From Balneolaceae bacterium (lineage in GTDB: Bacteria; Bacteroidota; Rhodothermia; Balneolales; Balneolaceae): a stretch of 50,580 bases of DNA. Made by a program: the position numbers and the translations under genes. Shown one piece after another: positions 37,736-45,188 of this stretch (positions are counted from its first letter, which is position 1; every line of letters begins with the position of its first letter). The notes beneath the pieces were generated by a model that was not told the origin of the DNA, ran no database searches, and saw only the letters and a list, made by a program, of their open reading frames with translations. The DNA lies in contig SLKI01000001.1 in assembly GCA_007134695.1 (NCBI GenBank), positions 1 through 50,580 of the forward strand, in the 5' to 3' direction.

Positions 37736-38170
37736 TCAATCTTCGTGATTGATCAGCTTTACCGCCTGTATACCCAAAATATAGCTATTTGATCCGAAGC
37801 CAGTAATAATTCCATCCATAACAGCCCCGGTTATCGATTTTTCACGGAACTCTTCCCGGGCGTGAAGATTGGAAAGATGAACTTCCACTTTGGGCAGTGA
37901 AAGCGGCTCCAGGGCATCCCGAATCGCTACCGATGTGTGCGTAAAACCGCCCCAGTTGGCCACAAGAGCATCGAACCCCTCCTCTGCGGCGCTCTGAATC
38001 CGGTCGATCAGCTCTCCTTCGTGGTTGCTCTGATACCAGGTGAGTGTGTCGTCCGGGCACGCCTTTTCTACAGCCTGTTGCAGCTCTTCGAGCGTCTTGC
38101 TCCCATACTGTTCCTTGTCGCGCCGGCCGAGCAGGTTCAGATTGGGGCCGTTGAGAATAAGTATCTTCAT
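37736..38170 (-). CDS. aroQ: 3-dehydroquinate dehydratase, type II
   Basis: A 144-residue enzyme of the shikimate pathway. LILNGPNLNLLGRRDKEQYG contains the catalytic Arg/Tyr loop. NWGGFTHTSVAIRDAL and EVHLSNLHAREEFREKS carry the His and other active-site residues, and GFGSNSYILGI ends the fold. The start overlaps the stop of the HIT gene (ATGA), so the two are translationally coupled. Confidence 0.97.
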   Translation of the reverse strand: MKILILNGPNLNLLGRRDKEQYGSKTLEELQQAVEKACPDDTLTWYQSNHEGELIDRIQSAAEEGFDALVANWGGFTHTSVAIRDALEPLSLPKVEVHLSNLHAREEFREKSITGAVMDGIITGFGSNSYILGIQAVKLINHED

Positions 38171-38760
38171 GGGTTGTCTCCACCATTGTCCGCCCGGTTT
38201 GAACCAGGCTTTTCTGCGTCTCCATCAGCACCGCCCACGCCGGGGCGATCCTCGTTTGGCCGATCTGCATTCGACCGACCCTCGTTTGACTGATCTGCAC
38301 CGGGTTTACCTGCATCGGGCTGATCAGTACCGGGTTTACCTGTATCGGGCTGATCAGTACCGGGCCCATCCACCTCTTTGGCGATCGCAGAAGCGATCTC
38401 TTGCATTCGTTCCTCCGGCACATTCACATTCTGGCCAAGTGCCATCGTCTGTGAATGGGTATAGAGTGGAACCAGGTGAACATGAGCGTGCGGAACCTCC
38501 AGCCCCTGCACAATGATCCCGGTACGAAGCGGTTTGAGCGAACGGTCGATCGCATGCGCCACTTTGGAGGCAAATGACATAGTGCTCTGCATCAACGGTT
38601 CGGGAAGGTCAAAAAAGTAGTCGATCTCTTTTTTTGGCACAACGAGGGTATGGCCTTCGGCAATCGGGTTGATATCGAGAAACGCATAGTGACGGTCATC
38701 TTCGGCCACTTTGTACGATGGAATCTCGCCCCGTATGATTTTGGTAAAGATCGTTGCCAT
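38167..38760 (-). CDS. HIT-family hydrolase with a repetitive C-terminal tail
   Basis: A 197-residue protein. The HIT fold occupies about 1-125 with the triad HAHVHLVPL (91-99) and INPIAEGHTLVVPK. It is a nucleotide hydrolase or transferase of the Hint/HinT group. Residues about 133-192 form a hydrophilic tail of roughly six 10-residue units (PGTDQPDTGK, PGTDQPDAGK, PGADQSNEGR, SNADRPNEDR and so on). Usual family length is about 110-140 residues, so the tail is an addition. It overlaps aroQ by four bases. Confidence 0.93.
   Translation of the reverse strand: MATIFTKIIRGEIPSYKVAEDDRHYAFLDINPIAEGHTLVVPKKEIDYFFDLPEPLMQSTMSFASKVAHAIDRSLKPLRTGIIVQGLEVPHAHVHLVPLYTHSQTMALGQNVNVPEERMQEIASAIAKEVDGPGTDQPDTGKPGTDQPDAGKPGADQSNEGRSNADRPNEDRPGVGGADGDAEKPGSNRADNGGDNP
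38175..38364 (-). repeat. 30-bp degenerate repeat encoding the HIT tail
   Basis: In-frame 30-base units, clearest in the first three to four copies and decaying toward the stop, encode P-G-x-D-Q-x-x-x-G-K/R. The stretch looks like a recent tandem expansion at the gene end. Confidence 0.75.
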
Positions 38761-38887
38761 TTTTTTCAGGTTTAAATTGATTGGGCTTGCCGGATCAATT
38801 GGGTTCAGCTGGCCAGGCTCAAATATAAGATAGCTGGCCGACAGAGCGAAACAACCTGCAATGATCCTGAATTTGAAGAAATTTGCG

Positions 38888-38920
38888 TTTGATTTTGAAG
38901 GGGGCTTACCTGTATCTTTG
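38888..38920 (+). promoter_or_regulatory. promoter of tRNA-Lys
   Basis: TTTG (38888-38891), a 21-base spacer and TATCTTTG (38913-38920). The second is an exact match to the Bacteroidota minus-7 consensus TAnnTTTG. It would start transcription near 38927, about 12 bases before the tRNA. Confidence 0.65.
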
Positions 38921-38938
38921 GGATTCTTTGGAAAGGCT

Positions 38939-39011
38939 GAATCGGTAGCTCAGCTGGTAGAGCAACGGCCTTTTAAGCCGTGGGTCGTGGGTTCGAATCC
39001 CACCCGATTCA
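38939..39011 (+). tRNA. tRNA-Lys (TTT)
   Basis: A 73-nt tRNA: acceptor GAATCGG/CCGATTC with discriminator A, D-arm GCTCAGCTGGTAGAGC, anticodon stem ACGGC/GCCGT with loop CTTTTAA (anticodon TTT), and T-arm GTGGGTTCGAATCCCAC. CCA is not encoded. Confidence 0.97.
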
Positions 39012-39145
39012 CGCAGTGCAGACGGGTGGAATTCTTGAAAAACCAAAAATTTTGTTCAAATTAAGGGTTGTACAAATGCCAGGTTTTATAGAGATTCCAA
39101 CAGTCTGATTTTTTTTCTCTCTTTTATTATGACTCTCTCTTGATT

Positions 39146-39184
39146 AACCCTTATCGGCTGATACCCGGTAGGGGTTATTTTTTT
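39146..39184 (+). terminator. intrinsic terminator
   Basis: AACCCTTATCGG (39146-39157) pairs with CCGGTAGGGGTT (39165-39176) through a 12-bp stem with two G-T pairs, followed by ATTTTTTT. It probably ends the tRNA-Lys transcript. Confidence 0.75.
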
Positions 39185-39241
39185 CCGGGTTGTAAAACCA
39201 TTCGATTTGGAGTAATTTGGCCTTGAAATCATCAGACGGCA

Positions 39242-39547
39242 ATGAATCTCCAATATTTCAACCCTTTACGCTGGAAGAAGTCTTTTCTGGTGGGTCTGCT
39301 AGTGGCATTTCTCGCTATCTGGTTCCTCTTTCTGGACACCTATAGCCTCTACACGCGGTATGAGCTTCATCAGCGCAAGGTGGAACTCGAAAGAAAAACC
39401 GATGAGCTGAGAGAAGAGATCGACCTGCTGGAAGTAAAAATCGAAGAGATTGAAACTGATCCGAGTGTGCTGGAACGGATAGCAAGAGAGGAGTACGGTA
39501 TGCGAAAGCCCGGTGAAACGGTATATCGGGTCGAAGAGGAGGATTAA
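39242..39547 (+). CDS. FtsB/DivIC septum-formation initiator
   Basis: A 101-residue bitopic protein: short cytoplasmic N-terminus, one transmembrane helix (about 14-33, SFLVGLLVAFLAIWFLFLD), a coiled coil (about 42-77, RKVELERKTDELREEIDLLE), then the conserved RIAREEYGMRKPGE. This is the FtsB/DivIC layout; it links FtsL and FtsQ in the divisome. The FtsB and DivIC names cannot be separated by sequence alone here. Confidence 0.9.
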   Translation: MNLQYFNPLRWKKSFLVGLLVAFLAIWFLFLDTYSLYTRYELHQRKVELERKTDELREEIDLLEVKIEEIETDPSVLERIAREEYGMRKPGETVYRVEEED

Positions 39548-39856
39548 ATTGCTGTGTGCAATTCGAACGTCAGTAAGAATATCCAGATCCTGGTTAAAGA
39601 ACTTGCTCCTGGTCAGTGAATCTCATCGGGTCGAAAAGGACTCGGTGATATCTGCAAGGCATCCGGCCATTGGGTTTAAAAACGGTTTTTGCCCTTCTTG
39701 CGGCCGTGCAGGCAGTCTCATTTTTCTTATCTTGAATTTGCTTGTCGCAGCGATCACCGGAAAGTACTTACCGTGGTTGTCAGCGGCATGTTCAGGCGGA
39801 ACCGTACCCCGGGAGCCTCAATCTTACTAGTCGAACTTGAACTGCGTATTACGGAT
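39548..39856. other. intergenic region ftsB/divIC to ROK kinase
   Basis: 309 bases. TATCTTGA at 39729-39736 is a possible minus-7 element. In-frame ATG codons upstream of 39857 exist, but their product (MPFLRPCRQSHFS and on) does not resemble the ROK family. Nothing else is seen. Confidence 0.4.
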
Positions 39857-40801
39857 ATGACTTCCATCGGCATCGATCTGGGCGGAACCAACATCAAAGC
39901 GGCTGTTGTCGATCAGAACAAAGGTATTCTGGAGAAGCTTTCGGTTACGACCGAAGCGGAAAAAGGCAAGGAGCATGTCTTCGACCGCATCAACAGTGTT
40001 GTCGAACGGCTGATGGAAAAAACAGATGCCGATCCGAAAGGAATCGGAATGGGAGTACCGGGGATGGTAGATCTTGCACGAAAAGTTGTTCGAAACTGCC
40101 CCAATCTTGGCTGGGAGATCGCTTATGCCGCCGACGAAGTGGAAAAACGAACCGGGCTGAGTTGCATCATCGACAACGACGCCAATCTCGCTGCATTGGG
40201 TTCATCCCGTTTCGGTGTAGGCAGAGAGTTCGACAGCCTTATCATGCTGACCCTGGGGACCGGCGTCGGCGGCGGCATTATCCTGAACCGAAAATTATAC
40301 CGCGGAACGACCGGAGCAGCTTCCGAACTTGGTCATGTCATCATCAATTTTAACGGCCCATATTCCAACAGCAACACGCGCGGCAGCATCGAAGCCTATC
40401 TGGGTCAGAGATTTCTCAGCAGACTTGCGGCGGAGGTTATACGCCAGCACCCCGACAACCCGTTGTACAAGAAGTTTCAGAATGATTTTTCGAAACTCGA
40501 ACCGGTGGATCTTTACGAAGAAGCTGAAGATGGAAATGAACTCGGCATTCATATTTTGCATGAGGCCGGTGAAAAACTGGGATACGCAATCGTCAATTAC
40601 ATCCATGTGCTGGATATCCGAAAAATCATCGTCAGCGGTGGAGTCGCACAGGCCGGAAGCTGGCTGGTCGAACCGGCCCGGGAAACTGTGCTCAAATATA
40701 TGATGCCGCCGTTTCACGACGGTTTCGACATTCTCTATGAACCGCTGGGCAATGATGCCGCCCTGTATGGGGCTTCCAGTCTGGCACTTGAACATCTGTA
40801 G
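39857..40801 (+). CDS. ROK-family sugar kinase (glucokinase-like) without the zinc cysteines
   Basis: 314 residues from ATG 39857. The phosphate loop MTSIGIDLGGTNIKAAVVD, GMGVPGMVD, CPNLGWEI, the catalytic IDNDANLAALG and LGTGVGGGIILN are all present, so it should phosphorylate glucose or a related sugar. ROK proteins normally carry C-x-C-G-x-x-G-C right after E-L-G-H. Here that stretch reads PYSNSNTRGSIEAY, with Ser at all three Cys positions, while the His (ELGHV) is kept. The short start is chosen because family homology begins there. Confidence 0.88.
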   Translation: MTSIGIDLGGTNIKAAVVDQNKGILEKLSVTTEAEKGKEHVFDRINSVVERLMEKTDADPKGIGMGVPGMVDLARKVVRNCPNLGWEIAYAADEVEKRTGLSCIIDNDANLAALGSSRFGVGREFDSLIMLTLGTGVGGGIILNRKLYRGTTGAASELGHVIINFNGPYSNSNTRGSIEAYLGQRFLSRLAAEVIRQHPDNPLYKKFQNDFSKLEPVDLYEEAEDGNELGIHILHEAGEKLGYAIVNYIHVLDIRKIIVSGGVAQAGSWLVEPARETVLKYMMPPFHDGFDILYEPLGNDAALYGASSLALEHL

Positions 40802-40812
40802 AAAACTCCTCA

Positions 40813-43566
40813 ATGCCCTGCATTAAGACCGCACATGCACTCGCGGCTTTTTGTCTGCTGACCGCCGTTTATATTGTCGGAGAGGCGACACAGAAGACGC
40901 ACGCGCAGGATCTGGCGTCCACCGATCTGTGTGCCTTCTGTTCGGTGCAATTTATTGCGGCGGCCGATACGATCCCGCCGCCGGAAGGCAGCCCGCCTGA
41001 CACCCTCGAACCGATTGACATCCTGCAGCAGCCGGCTACTCCTCAAACCGAAAGACAGGCAGCCAGAGGAGCCGTCAATTTTCAGGCGCGTGATTCGATC
41101 GTTTTCCGTGCCGGAAGAGAGCGGGAAGGTGTACTCTACGGTTCAGCACGGGTGTCGCAGGAAGAAAACTCACTTCGGGCGGGTCAGATCATGTTGTTTC
41201 TCAATCTCAATGAGGTCCATGCCGAGTCGTATGACCATGCCGATACACTTACCTATCCGGTCCTCTCCCAGGGACAGCGGGAGCTTAAAAGCCGCCGCAT
41301 CCTGTTCAATTACGAAACAGAGAGGGGGAAGTTTGATGCGGCCGAGGTTCAGGTGGATGATGGCTACCTGACAGGTGACAAGGTGAAAAACGTCTCCCGG
41401 CAGGATGTTTTTATTGAGGATGGCAGATACTCGACTTGTCCGCCCTCGCACATGTATTACTATATCAGGGCTCAGAGGATGAAAGTGGTTGACGAAGATG
41501 AAATCTTTTTTACCAACGCCCGGCTCTACATTCTCGATATCCCCTATCCGCTTGTCTTTCCTTTCGGTTATGTCCCTGCGGGTGTCGACCGGCGTCAGTC
41601 CGGCTTTATGGAACCTACTTATGTGTTTCAGAACAGTTCACAGCGCGGAATCGGGTTTCAGAACCTCGGATGGTTTCAATATTTCAACGACCACTTTGTC
41701 GGACAGACCTCGTTTGATCTCTATACATCCGGGTCATTTTTCAATGAAACCCGATTTCAATATCGGTTCACCGATCGGTTTAACGGGAATATCACACTCG
41801 GGTACTCATCCGAACGCGGACTTGAATCGACCGACATCGACTTTACCGAAACAGTGAATAGGCGAATCGGAATCCAGCACAGCCAACAACTTTCACCCTT
41901 TGCAAGCCTCAGTGCCAACATCAATCTCCGTTCAGCCGACTACTACCGAAGAAATTCTTACGATATCGATGAGCGGGCAGAAACGAGCAGCAGCTCCAGC
42001 ATTACTTATCGATACCGGCATCCGGAAAACACCTTCAACTTCAATGTTTCGACCCGACTCAACCAGCAGTTTGCAACCAATACCACGCGGATGTCGGGGC
42101 CCCAGATGAATTTCAGCCTTCGTACGCTCACACCGTTTGAACGGGACGACCCGACGAGGACGGGAAGAAGCTGGTATGAATCGGTATCGATCTCCTATTC
42201 AAACCGGTTCGACTCCAATTACAACTTTTCACCGATCGACGGAGCCGACGCGAATATCGGGTGGCTGGATGCGCTCTTTAATCCCTCGCGATACCGCGAA
42301 GCAACCGGCGACGACCGGCATTTTCAGTATGGATTTCGGCAGCAGGGCCAGATCCAGGCGAGCAATTTGCTGCCGAGTGAACATCTGAACGTCAATACCG
42401 GATTTAATATCACTGAATATTGGTACCCTACGACCATTCGCAGGGAGTGGAATGAGGAGGAAGGGCAGGTTGAAACACGCAGAGAGCGCGGCTTTGAATC
42501 GGCCCGCGATTTTAATATGAATCTCGGTTTTTCAACCACTATATATGGCATCTCCCAGGCAACGATCGGCAGCCTGGAGGGATTTCGACACACATTGAGG
42601 CCCAACATCAGCTTCTCCTACAGCCCGGACTTTTCTGACGAACGGTGGGGATATTATCGTGAAGTTCAGGTCGATACTGCCGGAAATACCCAGAAATATT
42701 CCATTTTTGAGGATGAGATACTCGGCGGGCCGGCTCGCGGCGAACAGATGAACATTAATTTCGGAATCACCAATATTCTGGAAACCAAACGGGTTCGGAG
42801 AGATTCAACCGGAGAGGTACAGAGCCAAAATCTTCGGATCATCGACAATTTCAGTATCGACGGGAGTTACAACTTTGCCGCAGACAGCCTTCATTTCAGC
42901 CAGGTGAGAACTTCACTCTCAACCCGGGTTGTCGAAGGGGTCAATATTTCGATGTCGGCCAATTTTTCACTCTATTCTCGCGACGAATTCGGCCGCGAAA
43001 TCGATCGCTTTATCTGGCAAGACAGCAACAAGTTCCTTCAACCGCTGAGTTACTCGGTCAGTGCCAGCTACTCTATACGCGGCGGAAGCAGTCCTCCCAG
43101 AATTCCCACCCCTATGTACGGGCCTTATGATCCACTAGACCAGGAGATGTTTGGCCCCGTAGATACTCGATTCAATCGGGAGCCGGTTCAAAACTTCACC
43201 TCACCCTGGTCGGCAAGTCTGAGTTTCAGCTATCGCTGGAATTACCGATTCGGCCAGGATGCCAGACAGTCTGCGACATTAAACGTAACCAACATACAGT
43301 TCAATCTCACACCCAAATGGAGCGTACGAACCCGGATAGGATATGATTTTATCGACCGGGATTTGACTCCTTCCGAGTTCGCCCTGACCCGAAGGATGGA
43401 GTGCTGGTCGCTCGACTTTCAATTCAATCCGTTCGGCGACTTCCAGTACTACTTCTTCCGGCTCCGGATCGACAGCAGCCAGGTGCAGTCGCTTTTCCAG
43501 AAACTGCCGCTGCTCAACAACCTGGAGAGAAGTTCATCGCCAACCGGCCGGTCACCGCGGTTTTGA
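40813..43566 (+). CDS. lptD: LptD-like LPS-assembly outer-membrane protein
   Basis: A 917-residue protein. A signal-like N-terminus (LAAFCLLTAVYIVG, THAQ) precedes an OstA/LptA-like beta-jellyroll (about 85-215: DSIVFRAGREREGVLYGSAR, AGQIMLFLN, ERGKFDAAEVQVDDGYLTGD). The large barrel starts with the conserved IPYPLVFPFGYVPAGVDRRQSG and ends in an SPRF tail. This is the Bacteroidota-type LptD, which inserts LPS in the outer leaflet. The gene ends at 43566, four to eight bases before the repeat island begins. Confidence 0.88.
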   Translation: MPCIKTAHALAAFCLLTAVYIVGEATQKTHAQDLASTDLCAFCSVQFIAAADTIPPPEGSPPDTLEPIDILQQPATPQTERQAARGAVNFQARDSIVFRAGREREGVLYGSARVSQEENSLRAGQIMLFLNLNEVHAESYDHADTLTYPVLSQGQRELKSRRILFNYETERGKFDAAEVQVDDGYLTGDKVKNVSRQDVFIEDGRYSTCPPSHMYYYIRAQRMKVVDEDEIFFTNARLYILDIPYPLVFPFGYVPAGVDRRQSGFMEPTYVFQNSSQRGIGFQNLGWFQYFNDHFVGQTSFDLYTSGSFFNETRFQYRFTDRFNGNITLGYSSERGLESTDIDFTETVNRRIGIQHSQQLSPFASLSANINLRSADYYRRNSYDIDERAETSSSSSITYRYRHPENTFNFNVSTRLNQQFATNTTRMSGPQMNFSLRTLTPFERDDPTRTGRSWYESVSISYSNRFDSNYNFSPIDGADANIGWLDALFNPSRYREATGDDRHFQYGFRQQGQIQASNLLPSEHLNVNTGFNITEYWYPTTIRREWNEEEGQVETRRERGFESARDFNMNLGFSTTIYGISQATIGSLEGFRHTLRPNISFSYSPDFSDERWGYYREVQVDTAGNTQKYSIFEDEILGGPARGEQMNINFGITNILETKRVRRDSTGEVQSQNLRIIDNFSIDGSYNFAADSLHFSQVRTSLSTRVVEGVNISMSANFSLYSRDEFGREIDRFIWQDSNKFLQPLSYSVSASYSIRGGSSPPRIPTPMYGPYDPLDQEMFGPVDTRFNREPVQNFTSPWSASLSFSYRWNYRFGQDARQSATLNVTNIQFNLTPKWSVRTRIGYDFIDRDLTPSEFALTRRMECWSLDFQFNPFGDFQYYFFRLRIDSSQVQSLFQKLPLLNNLERSSSPTGRSPRF

Positions 43567-43573
43567 TTGAGAT

Positions 43574-43660
43574 GAAAGCTCAAAGCTGATAGCTGAAAGT
43601 CTACTGAGGTAAATAGCTGAAAGCTCAAAGCTGAAAGACTGCTGAAGTATGTAGCTGAAA
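43574..43660 (+). repeat. AGCTGAAAG tandem repeat after lptD
   Basis: Units AAAGCTCAAAGCTGATAGCTG and AAAGCTCAAAGCTGAAAG, separated by CTACTGAGGTAAATAGCTG and CTGCTGAAGTATGTAGCTG, give an imperfect period of about 44-45 bases. The same motif in reverse orientation ends ribE and the TPR lipoprotein gene. Confidence 0.75.
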
Positions 43661-43774
43661 GTGCATTCGTTTCCTGTGGTTATTATTTCTTGCCTTTTGG
43701 GGCTCGCTCATCTGTGCCCGCACTTTCTGCTTAGAGCTTTGAGTTCTCCGCTTCTTTGCCCTGCTCCTCTGCCC

Positions 43775-43820
43775 GCTCCTTTGTCCTGCTCCGAAGGCCT
43801 GGATTGTTCGGTTCAGCCCC
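43775..43820 (+). repeat. 46-bp inverted repeat, left arm
   Basis: GCTCCTTTGTCCTGCTCCGA ... TTCAGCCCC. The reverse complement occurs at 45125-45170 with one mismatch, bracketing about 1.4 kb with the TA pair. Confidence 0.9.
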
Positions 43821-43918
43821 TGAAGCAGTTCGCGAAAGCAGGGAAAAAGAGTCGTTTGATTTGCCGGGCCGTTCATCAGCGAAGCGGAGTTACGGGATGG
43901 CACACATCAGACCCATAC

Positions 43919-44212
43919 TTATTCTTGTCGACGTTTCCAGTACCCCGGTTTTCGCCGCAAATTCATCACAGCGTAAATTACAATTCGATCTGCTTCAACA
44001 GAATAAATTATCCCATAAGGAAAGCGAGAAACTAAAAACCTTCGTATGGTATATGTGATTTTAGTCCCGGAAGAAGGTTGTTGCTCAATGACATCCAGTA
44101 CTTTTTCTACTTCATTAATAAAATCATCACCCAAACCAACCACTTGTTCTTCGTAAAATTCCGAAGCTTCAAAAAATTCTTTCCGAGCTTCTGAGTGAAT
44201 TTTTATGGTCAC
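43919..44212 (-). CDS. ParE/RelE-family toxin
   Basis: A 97-residue toxin of the ParE/RelE (plasmid stabilisation) fold: IKIHSEARKEFFEASEFYEE, GLGDDFINEVEKVLDVIEQQ, RRFLVSRFPYGIIYSVEADR and IVIYAVMNLRRKPGYW. The R-x-F-P-Y-x-I-x-Y signature and the final W/R-rich end are typical of ParE members that act on gyrase or mRNA. Which target is used is unknown. The start is GTG (44212-44210), overlapping the antitoxin stop by four bases (GTGA). Confidence 0.92.
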   Translation of the reverse strand: MTIKIHSEARKEFFEASEFYEEQVVGLGDDFINEVEKVLDVIEQQPSSGTKITYTIRRFLVSRFPYGIIYSVEADRIVIYAVMNLRRKPGYWKRRQE

Positions 44213-44442
44213 TTTTGAATTCGATTTCTTGCTTCATTCAACACATCGGAAGGGGAGTGCAGTGAAGCTTCTCCTGATTTAAGGGCTTCCTTTCGTTTTT
44301 GGACTTCTTCGATCCATGCTTGTTCAATATCCGGATCAATTTTGCCATGAATGCTCTGTAACAATTTATCAGCCAGACGAGCTTTATCTTTGTTGTTAAG
44401 ATTCAGAGCTGAATTTTCAATTTTTTTTAAATCGGTGCTCAT
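44209..44442 (-). CDS. addiction-module antitoxin (TIGR02574-like)
   Basis: A 77-residue antitoxin from the ATG at 44442: MSTDLKKIENSALNLNNKDK, ARLADKLLQSIHG, then EQAWIEEVQKRKEALKSGEA and SDVLNEARNRIQK. This matches the short addiction-module component family that pairs with ParE/RelE toxins: helical N-terminal L-x-x-x-E-x-x-x-L-A-x-x-L-L-x-S, then W-x-x-E-x-x-x-R. It precedes and overlaps the toxin gene as expected for such pairs. The upstream DNA presumably includes the autoregulated promoter. Confidence 0.88.
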   Translation of the reverse strand: MSTDLKKIENSALNLNNKDKARLADKLLQSIHGKIDPDIEQAWIEEVQKRKEALKSGEASLHSPSDVLNEARNRIQK

Positions 44443-44497
44443 AACACATGTATTTAGGTTACCTGCAATGTAATTATTAACGGTGAAAACCGGAAGA

Positions 44498-44686
44498 AAT
44501 TCGATCCGGCCCACTACGGTCTATCGGCAAGCCCGGCCCGAAACCCTTTGCGCAAGCAGGGAAAAAGAGTCGTTTAATTTGCCGGGCCGTTCATCAGCGA
44601 ATTCCTTCAACAGGGCGGTCAGGAAAGTAATCTTCTACCTCAAACAAACTCCCTTCTCGGCCGCGAACATCAGGAGAGCGGTAGAC
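44498..44686. repeat. repeat block shared with 33-221
   Basis: High identity to window 33-221 in the same orientation. A subset (GAAAAAGAGTCGTTTGATTT and its neighbours) occurs a third time at about 43828-43885. It includes the C-terminal half of the micro-ORF. Confidence 0.9.
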
Positions 44687-44767
44687 GCCCACAGCCAGCA
44701 AGGCTGCTGCCACGGCAGACAAGCAAAGCAGCTTCGCCCGCGTATATCCCTGATGGCGCTTTCTCAT
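44594..44767 (-). CDS. predicted 57-residue membrane micro-protein, repeat-associated
   Basis: From ATG 44767: MRKRHQGYTRAKLLCLSAVA, AALLAVGVYRSPDVRGREGS and LFEVEDYFPDRPVEGIR. It has a basic N-terminus, one hydrophobic helix (about 13-29) and an acidic tail, the layout of a small bitopic membrane protein. The tail is conserved in the truncated copy at 129-221, where four of five base differences are synonymous third positions. I do not recognise the family. No clear Shine-Dalgarno is seen. It could also be the end of an older, larger gene. Confidence 0.45.
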   Translation of the reverse strand: MRKRHQGYTRAKLLCLSAVAAALLAVGVYRSPDVRGREGSLFEVEDYFPDRPVEGIR

Positions 44768-45124
44768 AGCCGGCTTGGTTAGGATTGGTCTGGCAATGTA
44801 TGCAGAACATGCCAACGACTCAACTGCGGGCATTGAGCCATCCGTCGGCAGCAAGGGGGGGCTCACATAAATCAGTCTCTGAAAGCCCCGGGACGGTTCA
44901 AGCCGCTGATTACCTGAATAAGGCAAGACGTTACGGCCTCACTCCTTTGTCCTGCACGAGAAGCTTTGGAGTGTGAGGCGTCTCGCAGCTCCGGAGTGAG
45001 CCGCGTAAAAAAATATTCACGCCTGGTGACTCCCACAGAAAAATAACCGGTCGATTCCAGAAACAATAAACCCGGAAACGATCCTTCACCAGAAGGCCCT
45101 TTGAATATTTTAGCGGTGAACAAA
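44768..45124. other. island interior without a recognised gene
   Basis: About 360 bases. It contains a likely hairpin (GGCCTCACTCC near 44936 with GGAGTGTGAGGC near 44967) and part of a repeat block (45056-45125) that matches 222-294. Minus-strand open frames exist, but the two copies of this block differ by replacement changes, so no coding claim is made. Confidence 0.45.
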
Positions 45125-45170
45125 GGGGCTGAGCCGAACAATCCAGGCCTTCGGAGCAGGACAAAGGAGC
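45125..45170 (-). repeat. 46-bp inverted repeat, right arm
   Basis: The reverse complement of 43775-43820 with one mismatch. It lies 19 bases inside the ribE 3' end. Confidence 0.9.
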
Positions 45171-45188
45171 AGGCCGCGCTTTCAGCTT

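Noticed and set aside
44483-44782. Plus-strand frame over the antitoxin upstream region and micro-ORF
   Set aside because: It is made of repeat sequence, has no family resemblance, and the opposite strand shows the synonymous-change pattern.
44872-45141. 89-codon minus-strand frame across the island interior
   Set aside because: The shared part differs from its relative at 222-294 mostly by amino-acid-changing substitutions, and no signal for translation is seen.
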